DNA of 64,000 nt. Origin: Liquidambar formosana (Eukaryota; Streptophyta; Magnoliopsida; Saxifragales; Altingiaceae). The position numbers were made by a program, and so were the translations under genes. Under the pieces are notes generated by a model. That model worked only from the letters and a program-made list of their open reading frames with translations, was not told the origin of the DNA and did no database searches. Within the stretch, counting starts at the first letter, position 1; each line of letters opens with the position of its first letter. The DNA is taken from assembly GCA_039720395.1 (NCBI GenBank), contig CM077833.1, positions 20,211,133-20,275,132 on the forward strand. The letters are read 5' to 3'. Positions 25,312-37,169 of the stretch are shown here, one piece after another.

Positions 25312-28300
25312 TTAAAAGAATTAATATTCTCTCTGTTCTGTTCCTAATTAACTGTCCCTTTTAAAATAAAATAAAAAAACACTGTTTTTGAGAAAACCTC
25401 GTTAGATGCTTTCGAATCAATATATATGTTTCAACATTTCATTTTTACCCCCAAGTGTATAATATATTGGAAAGAAAGAGAACATATTTTTAAAAATATT
25501 TTAGGAAATGAAATTAAAAGATTTATTGACTTTTTGAATGTGATTATAATTTTGAAACATCTCGAAGAGAAAAATAGGCCAATAATATAGGAATGGAGGA
25601 AGTAATAAGATGAGAAAGGAGAAAAGTCACAGAACTACACATGGGAATGACTAATAAAAGTTTTTTTTTTTTTATTAAAATAAAAAAACTCCTTTTAAAT
25701 CATCTTATATCTAAAAATAGTTGAATAAATGACAAATATAGGCCGGACATGCTGATACATGTCCATGAGAAAACATGAGACCCATGTATTCCATATTCAC
25801 GACTTATGTTAATTAGTTTTTTTCAAAATTAAAAATAAATAAATAAATAATAGATGATGATATGATAGACCAATGGTATTTTTTTGCTTATTAATAAATA
25901 AAAAATCTCGAATTTAAGCTTATAAAAAAACGTCGATACTCATTTGTTTATAATAGGAGGTTAGAAGCAAGGAAGGTAGGTTCTATTGATTTTCAAACCA
26001 AAAAAAAAAAAGGGCAAAAAAAAAAAATATATATATATATATACATGTACAATTACTTTGAAGCTATATAAATCATTAAGCAATTCAAAGATGGTCAATG
26101 ATTTTGTAGCTTAGTGATATTTATCTTTTACTTGATAGAACTCAAAAGGAACTATGAATTTCCATTTTATTCACTTTTTTTTAGAAATAATTAAAGGTAA
26201 GAAATCACCAACTCACATAGTAGATGAGATGGTGTTTAATAATTGCTTTTTTTTTTCTTCTTTTTATAGTAGTGCTACATGCACCAACTTTTGTATGCTA
26301 ACTTTCTTCATCAATCTACGACCCACATGACAAACAAGTAGTATTCTATGCAAGAACTTTCAACGCCAACTCTTTACGCTAATTTACACAATAGAAGATA
26401 TGACTATACCATATCAGTTCAACTACAAAAAAAATTAAAAAATAAAAAAACAAAAACAAAATAAAAAATAAAAAATAAAAAAAGTGTGTTCTATACTTCT
26501 ATACTTCTACATCATCTACCACGTGAATTGATTTAGAAAATTGGTTCAAATAGTAATTTTCCTTCTTCTTTTTTTTTTTTAAAGCTTTTTCAACAATTTT
26601 GTACCACATCATCAACTATGGAGTTGATGCGAAAAATTGCTGTAGATAGTGAGTCCATATATAAATTTGTATGGTCATGAGGCCCATTACCTATAAATAA
26701 AAGACACTCCCAGGATTCGGATTTGCTCCAGTAAGCCCCTTTTTACGGGCTTACTGGACGCTCCAATAGCCGTTCGGATTGCTCCACGTGGACAGATACA
26801 CATCCAACTGCTGGGATGGAAATGCTTGGGTTTAGGCAGTTTTGGCTAACGCCGTTAGCTGGGTCCAAGAAAACAGCACCATTTTTCACTTGCAAAAACA
26901 CAACCAAAACCAAAATGGCACCGTTGGATGTGTGTCTGTCCACATGGAGCAATCCGAGCGGCTACTGGAGCGTCCAGTAAGGGGGGCTTACCGGAGCAAA
27001 TCCAAATCCTCCTCCAAGGGTGGAGAATGGAGATGGTCAAAAGATTTCGATTGGCGGCAATGGTCTGCGGGTCCATCAGTAGCTGTAAATCGTAATTTCC
27101 CATAGTATTAGAGCAGTGGGAACACGACAGTTCAACGAATTTACTCCATCATACGAATTTTGGACGGGATGGCTCTTCGGTGCTAGTGAAGGCCCACTCA
27201 GTATGTAGGTCATAGCCGACGGAGATTGGGATTCAATTCCATATCTGCGGCATCGATGCTAGCCAGCACCTCCAACCAATGTCCATCATTGGCTTATGCC
27301 TTAAGGCATATAAACTAATGAACTTTTGTCTGATCAACTGGAGCTAGAAATTTAATTCAGGGAAAGTTGATTGTTACTATTTTATCATAATTCAGAAAAT
27401 GGTAGAAGTTTTAGTTTAAAATTTTACTTTTATCTTATGATTTTAAAATAGAAAAAATAGGCATTAGAAAGAAAATAGAGATAGAAAAGAAAAATAAAGA
27501 GGGTTTAAAAAATTTTAGACAAAGCAAATTAAATCTATAATTTCAACAAATTTAAGGTATAAAATATAAATAATAAAAAATCCAAGTGAGGCAATTGCCC
27601 CACCTGAACATACACTGGCTACATCCTTGATATTTCGGACTACAATTTCACCCATGGCCTCGCCCCTACATCTAAATTCCATTTTCCCACCATACTACAC
27701 CTATAATTTGCGAGAAACATTTGCCCCCTCTAGTGGTGTAATCGTTAATAACTAAAGAAGTGGTATTAGGGGATGCAATAAAATATAACTTCTTACATGA
27801 CACTATATATATTATTCTATATTACCTATAAAATGGTAAATGTCAAAAAAACCTTTTGATTGACCTTCATACCTCTCATTTTTAACTTAATTACATTTTT
27901 AACCTTATCCTTAATAAAATCCATAAAGACAAGAGTCTTATTATTTAGCTATTTTCTTATTAAATTCTAATTAGGTTTCTAAACTTTTATGGTCTTTTAT
28001 ATTTTTCTTCTACTCTAACTCTTTTCCTTTCTTCATTCCTATACATTTCTTTCCTATTTTTACATTCCAAGTTTTGATTAGCTTTTTAATATATATTGTT
28101 TATAAACTCTAATGATCATAAACTACTTGTTAAAATTATAATATATCATTAATATTTAAATAAACCACTACGAAAAAAAACAAACAAATAATATTTTATA
28201 AAAAATCCCGTACCATAATCTTATATTCCTTAAGAGTTTACATTTGTCATAATTAGGCAAGATATGTAAATAGTTATTGATATATTTTTAAATTATTCTC

Positions 28301-28852
28301 TTTAATTTTACAAAGTGTACATCTATCATAGTAAATCATAGTTACTATGATGGTTGGCATGACTAAGGAGAAGATAAATGAGACATGATAGTAGATAGAG
28401 TTCAAATTTTGAAAAGTAAAAGAAAAGGTGAGAAGGGGAGAAGATAAATGAAAGAGATAGAGAGTATAAAAGAAAGTTATATCATATAGAGCAAAACGAT
28501 ATAAAATAAAAAACGATATAAAAAATTCAGTATTGATTTAAAAATACAACTTTTCATTACACGTTTAATATGACTTTTTATTTTAATTAATATTAATCTC
28601 TATCAATTTCTAATTGTTGTGGTGTTTTCCAAAATTTTACTTGTTTACGGATTTTTTTCTCTCTCTCTCTCTATTTATTTATTTTGTGTGTGATTTTTTC
28701 TTAAGAAATTGTATTTTCTTAAATTATTTTGCATTTTATAAAGTGAGTTACAAAAATTATTATCATTTATAAAAATAACTACAAATTAAGATGGTTCATG
28801 TGCAACGCACACGTGCATCAATTAGTGTGTATATATATATATATATATATAC

Positions 28853-29027
28853 ACAGAGGTGATCCCATCAGCACGTGCTGATATAAGTTACATCAGTATT
28901 ATGCATTGGGGGTTGTACCTCTTGCATTGATTCAATACACCTCACATCCCACTAATGCACAAGATACAACTCCCAATGCAGGTTTTGATATAAGTTATAT
29001 CAGTATGTGCTTACCTGATCATCATTC
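28853..29027. mobile_element. Foldback MITE, family member 1
   Basis: Two inverted arms surround a short centre. They share GATATAAGTTA(C/T)ATCAG and a GCATTGGG(G/A)GTTGTA block. Related sequence, with the same GATATAACTTATATCA core and similar arms, occurs at 56153-56309. The flanks are TA repeats, so a target-site duplication could not be read. Confidence 0.65.
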
Positions 29028-29380
29028 TATATATATATATATGAACAGAAACTTTATTAATTTACTTAACATATTTATTTATTTATTTATTTTTGTTGAT
29101 ATGGGCTAGGTCTTTCGAATGGCACCACCCAAATAAATTTCTTCGCAAGGGTGTGCCCTGACGTTAGAACCGACAATGCCAAGGACCGTTTACTTAAAAA
29201 ATCCAACGGTGGACAACGTCTTCGTTCCGCGTAGCAGTCTACTAAAATATCACGTACTAAAGAGCTGTACCGTATCAAAAGCATTTCACTAATCAATTGC
29301 CGAAATTTGAAAAACGTACGATAGCGGTCTTCGTTCTAGGGTTTCCGATTCTCGAGGTTGATCGTCTTCGCTGCTCACCT

Positions 29381-32300
29381 ATGGCGTCCGATTCTCACAG
29401 AGGGGGTCCCTACTACGGTGCTGCTCCTTATAGATCGAGGTACTCGTTTGCTTTATTCCTAATTTTTTCCCTTTTTTTCTGTCTGATTCCCGAGAAAGGG
29501 CTTGAAAAGAAAACCTGGAATTTTGCACTTCGATCGTAATCTCTTTTTTCTCTTGGTTTTGTTATTAGTACTAAGGCGTATATATGTATATATGTATGCA
29601 GAGAAGGTCTTAGCACGAGACCCGTGGGTAATTCCGATGAAATCCAATTGCGGATCGATCCAATGCAAGGGGAATTGGACTGAGGAGATCACCGGTCTCC
29701 ATAGGCAGATTAGACAGCTGAGAAACGTATGTTTATTTTCTTCTGTTTATTAATTTTAATTGATATTCTTACACACGTAATGGTTAGTATTTGTTGGGAG
29801 ATTTCGTCAACCCCATAGGTGTTCGTGAACTTATAGCATCTTTTATATTGAACTTCAAATGAGAATTGGCTCAGTGATGAAGACGAAGCTTTTAGTGGAT
29901 ACCTGTTTATGTATCATTAGGAAAAACTTGAGGGTCTGTTTGTACATCCCGTGTAGATTGAATTATTGCAGTTGTGTCTTGCGTTTAATTTTATGAACAA
30001 ATACATAGTCTTGAATGGAAAAATTCAAAAGAATGGTAGGCATCATCACTAGTGAGAGGTGGAAATTCAAAATAGCAGCATTTCATGAATTTGTAAAATT
30101 TATTCTATAATGGCAGCTATGGTGATGACTTCAGCTTTTCTAAATGGTCTTATCACCTCCAATACCATGTAGAGTACACTGAAACCTTTAATTTTCATTT
30201 GGATGACCAAAGAAGACCTTGAAGTACTAATTCGAATAATTGGTTTGAATTTAATTTTAGTTTTTAGGTGGCATCCATATTCAAAAGTAGTAGAAGATGT
30301 GATTGATTTCATACTTTAATGTCGGCATCCATTTTGGTGTGGCAATGTCCCATTTGTTGAGGAGTTTCTGGAGTAATTTGGAATTGGTATGAAAATGGTA
30401 GCCTTGTTGGAAAGTATGTGATGTGGTAAGTAGATTTTGATGTATTGCTATTTTGTAAGGGAACTCTCATGAGTAGGATTAGGATGTCTGGCCTTGGATT
30501 GACTCCAAGGCATCACTTAGTAGGGTATCACACATTATTGAACTTCGTGCTTGCCAGGGGGCGAATAACATTGATTCCACCTGTGCCTTCTGGAATGGTT
30601 CAAGGCTCTTCTCTTGAGGCACTTGATGAGCTTCCAGTTCAGTAACTATAGCTGTTTGGACACAGCAGAAGTCAAATCAGTTGATCTCTCAGTTCTTTAA
30701 TGCTTGATTGCCAGAAATTTATGGGAGTTTTAGTTCTCCTTTAAAAGTGGCTTTCTTTACTCATAAAAACTAATATATATGCATGTGCATATATGGTAGA
30801 AGGAAGAAGGCACTTGAAAAATTGAAAGGAGAGGCGTATCTTGTAGACCTCAGAACATTTGGTAGGACTGTGAGAGCTACCAGGTGACAACCTGCAATCT
30901 TCTGATTTCATAGCAAACTGTAAATTTCACTTGTATTTCAGTGTTTTTTGCTTTATATTTTTTTTCAGAGGAGCTTATTTACATTATGGACATCCCCAAA
31001 CAAAATAAAATGACTGATTTATGGACTCTCTTCATTACATGCAAGTTTAAAACATTCACATTAGAATGTCTCAGGGGTTGACGGGTTTTTGACATGCTTA
31101 ACGTATCTATTTTGGTGTGTAACATGTCCTTGATGCATATATGTTTTATTTGCATTCCTTAAGAAATGGAAGAATAACCTAAACGTAGTCCCTGTTGATG
31201 GGTTTTATTATATGGATTCCACTGATCGGTTTAATACCATTCTAAATAGATAGGATCTTTAAAAAAAAAGGTGGGGGGGGAGAGAAGAAGAAGAAGAAGA
31301 AAAGAGGTCCTTTAACCGGATAAAAAAGAAGAGGAAAAGAGGTCATGCTCTTACAAAGCTATGCTTTGTTAATTATTTTGCAATATTATCTTGTAGACCT
31401 CAGAACATTTGGTTGGACTGTGAGAGCTACCAGGTGACAACCTGCAATCTTCTGATTTCATAGCAAACTGTAAATTTCACTTGTATTTCAGTGTTTTTTG
31501 CTTTATATTTTTTTTCAGAGGAGCTTATTTACATTATGGACATCCCCAAACAAAATAAAATGACTGATTTATGGACTCTCTTCATTACATGCAAGTTTAA
31601 AACATTCACATTAGAATGTCTCAGGGGTTGACGGGTTTTTGACATGCTTAACGTATCTATTTTGGTGTGTAACATGTCCTTGATGCATATACGTTTTATT
31701 TGCATTCCTTAAGAAATAGAAGAATAACCTAAACATAGTCCCTGTTGATGGGTTTTATTATATGGACTCCACTGATCGGTTTAATACCATTCTAAATAGA
31801 TAGGATCTTTAGAAGAAAAAAAAGGGGGGGGGGGGGGGGGGGGGAAGAAGAAGAAGAAAAGAGGTCCTTTAACCGGATAAAAAAGAAGAGGAAAAGAGGT
31901 CATGCTCTTACAAAGCTATGCTTTGTGAATTATTTTGCAATATTATCTGTAATATGTGCTTGAGAATGGTGCTGATTGTCCATAAACTGGATGCAAAGTT
32001 GTTGTCATGCCGAACATAAATGCTACCCATCTCAACTGAGCTTAAATCGCATATATTAGAATGGGTATAAGTGACTTCATTTCCTTTGCAATTTATTCTT
32101 GTGTATGCAGGTTTTTATTAAATTTATCAATTCAGTTGCTACACTGCTTTAGATTGTTGAGTTCTCACCAGAATATGTGTGATGCAGGTAGCTCAAGAAA
32201 TAGAGTCAGAAGCAAAATATCAAAATGATTTTCTCAACCAACTGGTATAGCATCAACTGTGAATCCCCTTTCTTGACACACACACACACATATATTAATT

Positions 32301-33509
32301 ACTGTCTTTTGCAGTGACTATTTTAGGATGTCCTGACTTTGATGGTACTCTATCCTTAATTTGGAATTATAATTTACACAAATTAATCTATTAGATAATA
32401 CTTCATGTGAAAAATCTTGTGAATCACATGGTCTCCACTATGACATATTTTGAATTATAATTAAAGCTATTTAAGTTATGGTCAGTGTACTACATGAATT
32501 TCAACTTGTTCTTGTATAGTGGAAAAGTGATCTACCAACAGTAGAGGGGTAGCACATGCTATGCACGTGCATCTTCCTTCATTTTAATTCTTCATTTCTC
32601 TTCGGTTATCGATTGGGTGGTTTAAAACAGTTATTGCAGATGATATCATGGGTAATGGCTTTTATGCAAAAAAGTGGTGGATGAGTTCAATATACTATAT
32701 TGTCCTGTTACATTTTTATGTTTTTTTCAAAAATTTATAAAGTGGTTGAGGAATCTTTTTGGATTAGAATAATGAGCACCCCAAGACAATGACTTCCCTT
32801 TATATAATAGTATAGATTAAGACTTTATTGTTTATTCACTTACACTGTGGACAATAGCTTCTTAATCACTTTGAAGTTGTAAAACATAAACAATGCCAGT
32901 CCACATTAGCTTGACTAAAATAAGGGTCATTTATACAAGAGTGCTGCTGGAGAATTGTTCAAATGTAATGTTTCAAAACCATATCAGATGAAGGTAATTT
33001 TTGGAAGACAGTTAGTCCAAATGGGGCTCAACTAGTGGCAAGTCATATACCATGTGGTTTGTGACATTTCTGTTTGGAAAGAAGAAGAAAGAGGGGTCGG
33101 ACATTTTACAAATTTAGAGTGGCAGCAATCTTTCCACCAGTAAAGTATCCTTTCCAGCCCTTTATAAAAAGAACAGAAAATATTTGGAGTCCCATCATAT
33201 GTGTGTGATACTATCAGTCAAATTGAACTGTGATTGTTGCTCATAAATTTGGGATTTACATTACTCATATTAGATTATAGCGCTATGCGTGTCATATGGT
33301 AAATATATGGCTGCCTTATGAAAGTTGTATGTTTGGTTTCATTCTAGCAAATGACATTGATCAGAGCTCAAGCAGGAGTGAAGAACAACATGAGAAGATT
33401 GAACAGTAGCATTATCCAGAATGGCTCAAATCATATTGTCCACGTGGTTCTTTTTGCACTACTTATTTTTGGGGTGGTCTACTTCTTTTCCAAAATTTCC
33501 CGAAGATGA
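29381..33509 (+). CDS. BET1-like SNARE, frameshifted in exon 2
   Basis: A Qc-type SNARE resembling the Arabidopsis Bet1-like protein At1g29060, expected to act in ER-Golgi vesicle fusion. Exons: 29381-29439, 29602-29726, 32188-32244, 33348-33509. Without the lesion they would encode 133 residues: a short Gly/Tyr-rich head, an amphipathic SNARE helix (LHRQIRQLRN through LIRAQAGVKNN), and a C-terminal membrane anchor (HVVLFALLIFGVVYFF). In exon 2 an extra T at about 29681 turns the conserved stretch after ELD into an in-frame TGA at 29681-29683, leaving a 46-residue peptide. Exon 2 is therefore 125 nt where 124 keeps frame. Everything downstream is intact and splice sites are good, so a sequence error is as likely as a recent pseudogene. 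Introns are unusually long (2.5 and 1.1 kb) and repeat-rich. Confidence 0.88.
29681..29683 (+). other. Premature TGA from one-base insertion
   Basis: The sequence reads TTGGACTGAGGAGATCACC where family conservation (LDEEITGL) needs the T removed. The downstream frame continues the SNARE motif to the end of the exon. Confidence 0.85.
29933..30218. mobile_element. Decayed Tourist-like MITE in BET1-like intron 2
   Basis: The ends GGTCTGTTTG and, inward from the right, GGTCTTCTTTGG are imperfect inverted repeats. The interior resembles the element at 4152-4453, sharing an AATTCAAAATAG...TTTCATGAA arrangement followed by a TTATTCTATAA-like stretch. The target duplication is degraded (TTGA on both sides). 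Confidence 0.5.
30837..31946. repeat. 550-bp direct tandem duplication in intron
   Basis: Unit 1 is 30837-31386 and unit 2 is 31387-31946. Both begin TATCTTGTAGACCTCAGAAC and end in TTATTTTGCAATATTATC. They differ by a handful of substitutions and by the length of an A/G homopolymer plus GAA repeat, so the event is recent. The junction shows TATC microhomology. It lies in BET1-like intron 2. Confidence 0.95.
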
Positions 33510-33859
33510 GGACTGGCGGCTGTTTTGTTCTCGTGTTACATCAAAGAATTTAATGATCCAGGCCTGAAAGGTTCTTTCTGGACTGCAAGTTGTAATGAAT
33601 ATTCTAGTGTAAAGCTTTCCTATAAGCATGTTGCATTGTATTTGACATTTCTTAGAGGCTTGGTTCCAGTTTTCTGATACTGCTGGGAGATTGGTAATTT
33701 TTGCGTCACAGAAATGTTACTGCATTTTATTAATCGTAATAGAGTCTAGTCTATGAGAAATGAGCTTTCTATATAAAAAAAAGCCGGTTTTCCATCGGTA
33801 TTGAGTGTTTACTTAGAGATTTGTTCACTTCTAGTTTGCAAAATGGCCAAATGACTAAA
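33510..33859. other. Convergent intergenic gap
   Basis: About 350 bp between the stop of the BET1-like gene (plus) and the stop of the GT61 gene (minus). It must contain both 3' UTRs. No other feature is seen. Confidence 0.7.
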
Positions 33860-35681
33860 CTAGCATACACAGGCATTTGAGTTTGGATGTGGCTCAGTAG
33901 CTGAACTCTTGGACGCTTGTTCCAGCTTGCTTATCCTCACTTGGTTGAGGACATTTCTGGCCCACTGTGCAAAGAAGGTTTCGTTGTGACCAACCTTGCC
34001 ATCTTTGTAGAAGAGAAAACAACGTGGATCTTGTCGAGGGAATGGGCATTCCTCTTCACCAAGTGGTTCCCACCATGCACCCTGGTGTTTCATCCCTGAG
34101 AGGTCTGCCATCCAGTGATGAGCATACTGGCCTACACCTGCAAGCTCCAACCATCCTTTAGGAAAGAACTCCATTATGCTGCTCTTCCTATCCATGAAGA
34201 GCATATTTGTTAACTGGGCTCCGTGTGGGGATGCAACAATGTCGGTGTGAGTCATGAGTCTCACCTACATGAAGAAAACTAGGTTTTCATCAACATGCCA
34301 TACATATGCTAAAAATTTGACTAGGAATGCAAGAGCCATCTTTCAAGCGGTTTACGTCTTGTTCATACATATGCTTAAAGTTGGAAGTATTCGAATGTTC
34401 TAATGTGCACCAAATTACAATAGAGAACAAAAATTACTTTCATGACATAGTTGCTTTCAATTGCTCTGCTACTATAGCCAACAGTTATTTACCAGTTGAA
34501 AGTTCACTATGGTTTATGATTAGTGTTTATGTAGAAGTAATCGTTTTCTTGAAGTTATATCTGTACCAACCATTACCTAAAAACAAACACTGAAAAATAA
34601 TGGCCCCAGGCCCTCAACAGAAGAAGCTACAGACCTGGTCACAGAAGCTTAGATCTTCCGACTGAGCTACCTTCAACACACATCCCTCTACCATTGCACA
34701 CTGCCTAGCAAATATGTCGATTACAGCCTTTGCATTCTTGAATGACCTAGAACCTCTCCTCATTAGCAAAGTCAGCCTTATAACTGGCACTCCTTTTTCA
34801 TTGATCTCTACCCCTCTCCCAGCTGGGTTAACGCCACAGAAGCCCCTAGCCTTACATCTCAATAGATCAGAAACCTCAAGCTTCTTCTCCTTCCCCATCC
34901 TCCCTAAATTATGCCTCATCACAACTGCCTTCTCGAAACAGTAAGGCCTATCTCCTTTTTCGAATCCTTCTACTTTGACTTCCCCGAAGTTTGCTTGCAT
35001 GAGTTTCTGAAGCCATAAACCCATTCTGTCCCTGAGCTCCCCCCAATGGAACAACACCCATCTTGTTGGCTTTACACACTGATTCCTTATAGACCACCCA
35101 ACAAAAGGAGCCATAGCACAGATACCATGCCACAAATTTCCATAGTCATAGTAAGTATCCGACACAAAGGTCAGCCCCTTGATGAGGATCGCCAAGTCTG
35201 GAAGACTACCTGGCCATGCCAAGGCATATGAGTTTTTTGCACCATTTTCTTCGTCCCGTCCCTTGATGCACAAAAGACGTCCCTTGGATGCTTGTGAAGG
35301 GAAATAGAGGTACTCGGCCTCATTTTCCTCATGGGTGTCATTCATAGAGCTCATAAACCAAGTGTTGCCATCCATGGCAGTTTGGGAAAACCTGAGGTCT
35401 ATGAGAGGGAGGAAAGTGATGGAATCTCGAAGCTCAGAGGTACAACGTTTCGAGGTCAGGGGAGTGGTTAGAATAATGGGTGGCACCAACCACACCTTTC
35501 CATTGCTGAACGAAAGGCCCATGAAGCAGGATTTGGAGAAGAGGAAGTATATAAAGGAGAGGCTTGGACATGGAAAAGGATGAGAATTAGGAGCACCAAT
35601 AGAAGGAAAGCAATAAGTTTGGTTGTAGTAGGATGGGCTCTTCTGTTTGATAAATGCTTTGGGGATACTTTCAACTTCCAT
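33860..35681 (-). CDS. GT61 family glycosyltransferase, N-terminal frame conflict
   Basis: A Golgi-type glycosyltransferase of family GT61 (DUF563), the family that includes plant xylosyl- and arabinosyltransferases acting on xylan or glycoproteins; the donor and acceptor cannot be read here. Two exons, 35681-34635 and 34264-33860, join in phase (CAG|GT donor, TAG acceptor) to about 483 residues. Family signatures: CTSELRDSITFLPL, NTWFMSSMNDTHEENEAEYL, LKGLTF-like LIKGLTFVSDTYYDY, WHGICAMAPF, and in exon 2 TDIVASPHGAQLTNMLFM with FFPKGW. The expected N-terminal membrane anchor is not in this frame: a strongly hydrophobic stretch (KLIAFLLLVLLILILFHV, about 35617-35560) is encoded one frame over, in an open frame at 35674-35468 that has no ATG start. 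Either an indel between about 35560 and 35440 (plus a second problem at the start codon) or an unseen upstream exon is needed. The catalytic region is intact. Confidence 0.88.
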
Positions 35682-37169
35682 GAGATTTGTTCAGGGTGAT
35701 TTGAGAAGCTGAAACTAGGAATTGAAAGGCCTCAAGGGGTTTACATATTATATTAGACTTTCTAAAAAAGAGTTGGTCTCGAGATTGAGACGCTTAAATA
35801 AAATAGAGAGGAGGAGCAATAAATAAATAATAATGTCATATTCTGGTCAATAGGATAGCGGTGCACACGAACCAAACAATTCTTCATATGCCCCCTCCTG
35901 TATTTTTGTTGCAATCCCCACGTATGTACAGAGAACCTCGTTGCTAGATCCGGGCCAACTGCCCGCCATTGAACATTTGACCTTGTGGGCAATCTTTCAC
36001 CAGCTCAATCACCAGGCTACTAGGGAAAAGGCCCAAGGTTTTCTGGGTTTTTATTTTTATTTGTTTCTTACTATAAATGAGCTTTTTCCTATTTATTTAC
36101 CAGTAAAAGTTTCTAGAACTTGCTGATAAAAAAAATAATAAAAATGTTTCTGGAACTTCGCATGGTCATCACTCATCAGATCTGTTTTACCTTGGAAAAG
36201 AAGAGGTCTGTTTCACCTTGAAAAAGAAGAGGTTGGGGGTGGAGGGGGATGAAAAACAAACAGTTCACGATGGTGGTGTCATAATCCACCATTGAGCGTG
36301 ATTCGTACCTTGATATATACAACAAAGTGGAGAGAGGGACAGATTTCTATTCAGTGTAACTGATAACCCTAAACACAGACAGCTGGTCACATGCTACCAC
36401 AAGAGGAGTTCCTGTTTATGGGCAAATACAATTGTTACAACACATAATTTTCCAAGAGAGAGAAGCACTAACGAAAGTACTCTAATCTTGCGAACCATAG
36501 GGGCACTTTATATGTCTCAGATATTGAATTGTTTCATGGTAGACTGCATGTAAATTTGTGAACAAATCTATCATTGAGTAGAGCAAGTCAAAAACACTGA
36601 CAGACAATAACCGCATATAACACTAAAATTTAAACAGCTGCATTTTAGATAAGATAAAACTGATCTCCCTACCATCAGTAACACATATAGTTCCATTTTT
36701 ATTTTATTTTTTCAATAACCAAAATTTCATGATAATGGATTTATACTTTTAACACTACATCAAACATACATACCATCTCCAAAAGATGTCCCATTTTGAG
36801 ATTTTGAACCAACAGCAAATATAGGAAAGTTACTTTATTAGCCTGCGCAGCAAGTGAAGAACTCATGATAACACTCCAGCATTCTATTTACAAATTATGT
36901 ACATGAATTTGCTCAGGTTATCAGGTTAAGAACCTGTTAGGTTAAAAACAAACACAAAATTAAACAAGCATTGAGTGAAAAATCAAGCTTAATAGGGATC
37001 AATAAGAGGAGGAAACACAGGTTACCCTTTCTATTCCAATAATGTGTCAGCTTGTGATGATCATTTGACAGGTTGAAAAATCTCACGGGCAGGTTAAGTT
37101 TAGATCCCCAAATAAAAAACAGAGGAGATAATGTAATGTGGTTGTCTGTGAGCTGGTCATGTAGCAGGA
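35682..37169. other. Intergenic, no recognised gene
   Basis: Lies between the GT61 start and the PEPKR2 stop. No conserved coding segment, tRNA or clear transposon terminus was found. It should contain the GT61 promoter and the PEPKR2 3' UTR. Confidence 0.6.

Larger units (their letters stand above)
21042..27812. repeat. Tandem segmental duplication, copy B
   Basis: The right copy of the direct duplication, homologous from CAAGAACAAGAAGTAATT to ACTTCTTACATGACACTATA. About 130 bp of unrelated sequence (20909-21041) follows the TA run and separates the copies. It contains an intact hydrolase gene and a 1448-bp Mutator-like insertion. Confidence 0.93.
23603..29380. other. Spacer between hydrolase copy B and BET1-like gene
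   Basis: Holds the upstream half of copy B with its Mutator-like insertion (23864-25311), A/T homopolymers, an AT-rich stretch at 27.8-28.8 kb with no recognised feature, and a small foldback MITE at about 28.85-29.03 kb. The 5' UTR of the BET1-like gene should lie in the last few hundred bases. Confidence 0.6.
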
